This document shows, piece after piece, positions 58,214-64,000 of a stretch of DNA of 64,000 nt. Source of the stretch: Flammula alnicola (lineage: Eukaryota > Basidiomycota > Agaricomycetes > Agaricales > Strophariaceae); NCBI GenBank assembly GCA_015499995.1, contig JADNRV010000127.1, positions 1 through 64,000 on the forward strand. The letters run 5' to 3'. Below the pieces are notes generated by a model, which searched no databases, was not told the DNA's origin, and saw only the letters and a program-made list of their open reading frames with translations. How positions within the stretch are numbered: the stretch's first letter is position 1; each line of letters starts with the position of its first letter. Made by a program: the position numbers and the translations under genes.

Positions 58214-60896
58214 TATCCTCGGACGCTCTTCAATAACATTATTTTCTCGCAAGACACCTCCTTATGGGAGTCGGCATACGATGCACTACTATGTGTTATA
58301 CCATGATATAATTTATACGCCGAAAGCAGAAACGTACGGCAGTGCAATGTCAAAGTATATATTCACGAAAGCAACAGAATTTATCGCCTCCTTGATATTC
58401 TTTCGATTTATATTAAGACCTTGGGAAAACCCATTCCTTAAAGAATATCTACATAATGATATAAGTTCTAGATCTCAGAGAAGGCAAGCACGTGGTAGTA
58501 TAAATATACAATTTGTGAATAAGTAGAAATTTAATCATTACATACTATATCGTCCTGGTCGAACGTCCCGCACTGCCACCTCAATTTGAGATGCTGGTTG
58601 GCGCCTCTGGATCCGAGATTTTCCTCAGATCAGATACTTCAGTGTCAGGGATACGTTTGTCTATCCCAGTTGCTCGACTAGACAAATGGATGGTTGATAC
58701 TTGCGTTTGAAACTGTGCCCAGAAAAAGCACATCAATGTGTTGAGTTGTGGTAAAACACGATTAAACGTCTAGCTCACATCACATCCAGTTGTCTGTAAC
58801 GCCGAGAGATTAACCGTTTCGTCCGGCTCAACGTTGCGGACGTAATCTCGCGCATTGAGATTGGCAAGGAGAGTATTGCAGTAGATAGGTGACATTGCGA
58901 AGGAGAAAGCGACGTAAATATAGTTAGAGGGAAACGCGAGAACCTTCAAAAATATAGTAGTGAGCCAGATTACCGGCATTAAAAATCCAACGAGAAACGT
59001 ACCATAGCAATTGTCACAATAGCGATACTTGCGGTCCAACTTCCGGTGTTTATAGAGAGTAGGATTAGCCTCTGAAGCATAGAGCCTGTTCTGAATGACA
59101 AGAGTCATCGTTAGAATGCAGCGCGTTAACAATCAAACATATAGGGCTGACGCTTTGAAGTGAGAGTTCTCCAAAGTGCTATAACGCTTCCATAGCAGGG
59201 CAAATAGGCTAACACAGATTATGACATCAGTTCCTGCTCCCACAGCGATGTTGGCGATGAGGAGTGCCTAACAAGCCGTTAGATGTGAGCAAATAGTTCT
59301 CGAGTAACATACGTGAGTCGATGCGACTGCGATAATCTGGTGGCTAGAAGGCGAATTATAGCTGCGACACGGTAAGTGAGAATCATCGTCGGGTAGAAGA
59401 GCGGAGGACAGACAGAAACCCGGTGACAACTGTACCATAATTTCAGTAGTCGAAATTCAGCTCAGAAGCTTTCGGATACCTACCTATTCCTTCGACTGAA
59501 GTAGATGACCTTCAGCATTTATGTGACATCTCCGTACACTTATAAAGTACGTACCGATTTGGAACAGGATCAAGGGAGTCTGTTCATGATTGAGATTAAA
59601 TTATGTGGTCGATCGAACCAAACGAACTTACAAGGAGGATGGGAAACCACCAGTGCCCTCCGCCAACTACATAAATAAGGTGTTAAATGGGCATTTCAGA
59701 AATAGTCAATATACTCACATCGGTATACCCTACTAGAAAAGAAAAACTGTGTCGGAAGTGCAACGAGCATCTACGTAATGCAATGTTCAGTTCACTTCCA
59801 TAAGTATCTCGATAAAAGAGAGAGTGCACCTACTGTCACAAAAAAACTCATCTGTCAAATGTTCAGCGTATAGGAACGAGGTACGACTCGGAAGGTAGCA
59901 TCCTGACTTACGACGTATTCTCTGTGCAGAGATATATGAACGAGCGGTTTATAGGAATGGGTTCAATGAACTACGCACCGGCTCACACTATCTATTCTGA
60001 GATTTCCCCCTGTCACTATCTGTTTGTAACCTGTCAAGACGAAATGTTCGTGGGCCGATCGGATAGGAATTGCGTCAAATAAAAACGCACTTCCGACCAT
60101 CAATAAGCATGTGTGAACCGTGTCTGCCACCCTTCAGAGACATTGAGTACGTGCCGTAACACACGATAGTATAGTCCTACCAGAGCCAAGTGACCTGATC
60201 ATCGAATAAGAATGCCGCGTCTTTTATCGAAGGTAGGCGTCATGGACACGTACCAAGGCGCGTGTAGCTAGCCCGTCATTCGAACGACTTCAAAAACATC
60301 GGCTTTTATAATACAAAGGGAAGCGCAAGGGCCACTAACTTGAAAAAGTACATGAACCTACCAATTTTCTATTAGCTATTGCCAAAAATTAATAGGATAT
60401 AGACTCACGTTTGCATGCAGGTGATGCCTTTTTAGCACGTAGTCAGTAAACCATTTAGAGCTCGAATATAGAACGTACCCCATAATGCCATTGTTATGCA
60501 TATGGTTATCTGTTCGACGCCGTCGTATAGGCCCAGGTTCACGCCATTGGGTGGAACACAAGAAACAGAGGACATGGCCAGTGTCAAATGTTGGGGTGGT
60601 TGGAACGGGGTTTCTTCGGTATGACCTGAGAGTGGAGAGTGCAATTATATGGTAGAGCACCCTTAATGGTTTTCCCTGGAGTACGTTAACTGCAATCTAG
60701 AAAGTCCCTGCAGCAAAAAAAACGGAGTTCGAGCCTTCATTGACAGTGATGGGAAAGTCATGATTCCCTCAAATGAGCCCATCGGATACGATGCAGCCAG
60801 AGGCGCGCGGACGGTTACCATGCATGAGAATAGAAGATAAAGACAATCGCAAAAACTGCACTTGATAGAGTGAGCTAGGTAGCAAAATGAGACTGG
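58214..60896 (-). repeat. Right arm of the 2.7-kb inverted repeat (copy B)
   Basis: Inverted counterpart of 41821-44511. Beyond 60896 and before 58214 the homology stops abruptly. Because the arms run in opposite orientation, recombination between them could invert the 13.7 kb in between. Confidence 0.9.
58770..60575 (-). CDS. DUF6534-type membrane protein gene, copy B (exon model incomplete)
   Basis: The start at 60575 reads MSSVSCVPPNGVNLGLYDGV followed by EQITICITMALWGITCMQT after splicing. The C-terminal exons give GAGTDVIICVSLFALLWKR, LQRLILLSINTGSWTASIAI and PSNYIYVAFSFAMSPIY, then CNTLLANLNAR, stop at 58770. This copy keeps TGG (59036-59038) where copy A has a stop. Proteins of this mushroom family have about seven membrane helices and a C-terminal DUF6534 domain; function is unknown. 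I could not resolve the middle exons (about 60280-59270) without stops, so the gene may itself be decaying or use several very small exons. Confidence 0.55.
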
Positions 60897-63839
60897 CTCG
60901 AGACTGAGAGGAACAATTTTGGCCACAGTGTGAACGGTGAATATTTGAATTCGGAACAGCTTGACAAACAAAGAAGGATATGTAAGAGACAAGAAAGTGC
61001 CACGTGGCCAATTGAATAAGCGTTTCAAGGTACAAGCGGCCAGTGCTATATAAATTTATTATAAACTTTCAAGCCGCATTATAAGCCAACCGTTCAGAAT
61101 GGTGCTAATTACTTAAAGATAGGAGCCGTCGTTATTGAGTCTGATTATCAAGAACGATTCTGTATATATGTAACTCTCAAGGTCCTTGTAATATAACCTA
61201 TTGAAGTTCTAATTGCATACGGGACATGACATCGCGTGAACAATCTGAGCGCTTAGAAGTTAGTGCTTAGCGCATCGGAGGCAATATTCAAGAAAACAGT
61301 CATTCAAAGGCGCTCAATGGCAGCGAGATCAAATTGCACATTCCGAACATCTTTGGCGTCGAATTTAGATCCGAGATACTGCTGGGGTTGTTATTGGACG
61401 AAACGATCGAGACAGTGGTCAGCCAGGAATTTTTGGCTTCTGTGAAGGTGCAGTTCTGGCATCGGAAAGTGACCTCATACGTCGTGTCAGTAATTTCGGG
61501 CTCCCCGAGTTGCGTTAGCAGCAGTCTTTGGCTCTGGCCAGCACTGTACAGAATTCAAATAAGAATCGATTAGCACGAAGTTACTGGAAATATCTTACAT
61601 GAGGTGACGAGAGGCGAACATAAGTTGACGGGCAGAGGTTCGTAAAGATTTTTCGTTGTTCATATGTCTGCAGCATCAGCAACAAGCTAAGAGTACAGAT
61701 CTGATGAACAGGTCTATAAGAATTTCAAGGCGACAAGAAGAATGATAATTGCTCACAGCTGGAGGTTAGGCGCTGAGGAAATTCCAGAAAATCCTTGAGA
61801 GACCGGTCCAGTCATCTGCACGACGGGATCATTCGCGCTGGCTCCCCGGGTGGAAGAGCAATCGCGACCGAATTACCATCTATGCTGTTCTGAGGGGTGG
61901 TTTGATTCGACGTCTCTTTTCGGTAGTACAACTGCAACCTGAACACGCTGGAAAGTAATACCCGGGCTTAGCTCTCTGTCAAAACTGAGAGAGTGAGACT
62001 TAATGGTGACAGATACAATTACGAACTGGTAGAGATAGAAGTCGCAAAAAGTATATTGAAGAAGAGCATAGCCCTATACGAATAAAAAAGTAGATGAGGT
62101 ATCTTCAGTGGTTTAGTTTGCTTCTGAGGTCTTCAGCTTTATATATACCGTATATGTAGCCAGCTTAAGGAACGAATTGCGCATGCACCCATTCACCAGG
62201 ATACCATCTTGTGTATTGGTCCAATATCGTTTATACTTTAGACACCGCTGAATGGAATGATAAAAGAACTGTACCAACTGGAACGTTAGCATCATCGAAG
62301 TTGGTGGGCGCCCACCTTATCGATATTCAGTTCTCCCAAGAACAAAGTGACATGCCCTGCAACGCGAAATTAGCTTGGGTGCACTAAGTTTGGGAAGTTT
62401 GATAATAGTAACTGTACACCAAAAAGATACCTTCTAATCGTACTCAAGATGTCTTTCCTTCTATCTGGATGGAACTCATGCGGTGGGCTGCTTATACCAG
62501 CCAAATGTCCACTTGAGATTGGAAGCGCTATCGCTATCGAGGAGTCTCCCTTCAGAAAAGATGTGGTAAAAGAATATAATTATTGACGCAGACCTGTTCG
62601 TACACGCGAGACCACAACCAAAGTGTCATCCTCAGGGATAGCTGCTTGATCTTTCCGGGGGACCTAAATAAATGACTTTTGACGTTCAAACTACAGGTGC
62701 GATCTTTGAGAGCGAGTTAAGTAGGAGCTCGGTGACAGTGTCGCCTAAATGCCGCCGAGCGATGCAACATCGCGATATCTCTGTAGAAGGAAACTCGGGA
62801 GAGTCACGTTGCCTCCTGAGATGCAAGACGGTGCAATTATGAACACGAGTTTGAGGCGAGGCACATCCAAGCAATGTGAGTCTGTCACCGAAGAATGTGG
62901 AGTAGGTCTAAAAGAGACTGCAAATAGGGGATTTTGAATTTACTGTATACAACTTGGTGAATAAGGACTCACTGGGTTCGCAGGTCAATCAAGGTCTGAA
63001 ACGAGGGATATCAGTGGCCTTCGTGACTTGAATAATCGTTCAGTCCTTTTGAGACGAAGACATCAACTTGTCCCGCACATCGCACACACTCTTACGGCCG
63101 CGATTCAAGTTTGAAGTAGGCTTCGGAACGAATGCGCCAGATTAGATCAGGCATGCCACTTTGTTAATTGCAGAGCTCGTCCTACTTGTCTCGACAGGAA
63201 AAGTACCTCTGTCGGGATCTTCGAGGTAAATGCCAGCGGAATAAAGCAAGTTGCCACCTGTGCGAATAGAGATAAATGATACTGATGTCGACGCTGCATA
63301 ACCGGCTTTGGTCGAAACGGGGCCGTCCTGGAAAAGCCTGGTTGAGCTTTGGCCTTGAAGCTTGAAGAGGGGCCAGTCGGCGACTCCGAAGAAATTGGGA
63401 AAGGTGGACTCTGGCAAAACGTGTTGTTGCCGAGGTCATGTAAACCGTGAGCCCGTCAGCCGAAGACATTCACACGGCTCCGGCGTTGGATTTGCGATGA
63501 GATGACTTGCTCTCATTCAATCCAACTCTTTCATCGCATTGCGGCTTCCTTCTTGTCCGTATAAACTCACGATTAGCTGATGATCATCGGGCTCGCTTTG
63601 TCAAATATTTGAAAACGAAGATTCATATACATTCGACTGTATCAATCTCGGTGAGTACTTTAACACTGCGCATTGAATTTGGGTTTTTAAAACCTCGGCG
63701 GGTAACCTTTTACAGAGTCGTTTGAGGATGGCTTTCCGACGAGTACTTGAAGCGCTAGGAATTGTAGTGAAGTAGCTCAGCATCTACGTGACGGTCGCTG
63801 AGCAACGTTGTGTATTGGAAAACTCAAGCTGGCCACTGC
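60897..63839. other. 2.9-kb gene-poor region
   Basis: Only short ORFs on both strands; none shows a known motif or consistent splicing. The frames at 61263-61573 (+) and 63142-63469 (-) are the longest but look like decayed sequence. Confidence 0.45.
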
Positions 63840-64000
63840 CGTGATTCACTTATGCATCAACAATCTTTTGAAATCGCATCTCACATCTTTATCGGTCTTT
63901 CCACTGCTTCTCGCGCTATTTGCCAAAACCTGGCAGGAGATCGCCTTCGCAAGAGTCGCGACTTCGAGCATCCCCAAGCATCTATGCATACTTGGTCATA
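63840..64000 (+). pseudogene. Degraded F-box start, cut by window end
   Basis: SFEIASHIF in one frame, then LLLALFAKTWQEIAFARVAT in the next frame, mirror the F-box pattern of the genes at 16.3 and 48.4 kb (LPSEIASHIF, then LLLASVCKTWREIALATP). The frame change between the two halves indicates decay, unless an intron is hidden there. The rest lies outside the window. Confidence 0.5.

Noticed and set aside
1..64000. CRISPR array, operons or ribosome-binding sites
   Set aside because: The window is spliced eukaryotic DNA; no regularly spaced repeats of CRISPR type occur.

Overview
The window reads as nuclear DNA of a mushroom-forming basidiomycete (Agaricomycetes). Evidence: genes are split by many short GT-AG introns of about 45-60 nt; recognisable proteins include families typical of that group (F-box/LRR expansions, DUF6534-type membrane proteins, fungal lipoxygenase, TNP2-like CACTA transposase, small secreted protein); there are no operons or Shine-Dalgarno sites. 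All exon joins below were worked out by hand from splice signals and frame; no homology search was run.

Layout. 1-4000 is gene-poor relic DNA. 4.0-11.7 kb is TE-rich: a 271-aa repeat-associated gene, a broken O-fucosyltransferase-like pseudogene, a structurally complete four-exon TNP2/CACTA transposase gene, a truncated retroelement-associated ORF and an orphan ORF. 12-18.8 kb holds a GC-rich hAT-type MITE with an exact 8-bp target duplication, an F-box gene, an F-box/LRR gene with a truncated duplicate, and a 600-bp TA-flanked MITE. 18.9-21 kb is a lipoxygenase with all five predicted iron ligands.

22.7-34.5 kb is a conserved core block: a large RGG-repeat protein, a MYND zinc-finger protein, a divergently transcribed Cys/His-cluster protein, a TMEM135-like membrane protein in ten exons, a nested hairpin, and the translation factor TMA22/DENR. 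35.8-38.3 kb carries two non-autonomous DNA transposons: one CACTA-like with a perfect 34-bp palindrome, and a second copy of the 600-bp TA-MITE. They are followed by a multi-pass membrane protein and PAPS reductase (MET16-type sulfate assimilation).

41.8-60.9 kb is framed by a 2.7-kb inverted repeat; each arm has a DUF6534-type gene, and one arm carries a nonsense change the other lacks. Between the arms lie a duplicated F-box segment (one copy broken, one open), a 781-bp hAT-like element with an 8-bp target duplication, a 913-aa coiled-coil tail-anchored protein, a 3.3-kb long-terminal-inverted-repeat element rich in a GGCAGATAA motif, and a small secreted protein gene. 61-64 kb is mostly empty and ends in a degraded F-box start. 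The picture is of single-copy housekeeping genes embedded in DNA-transposon and F-box turnover.
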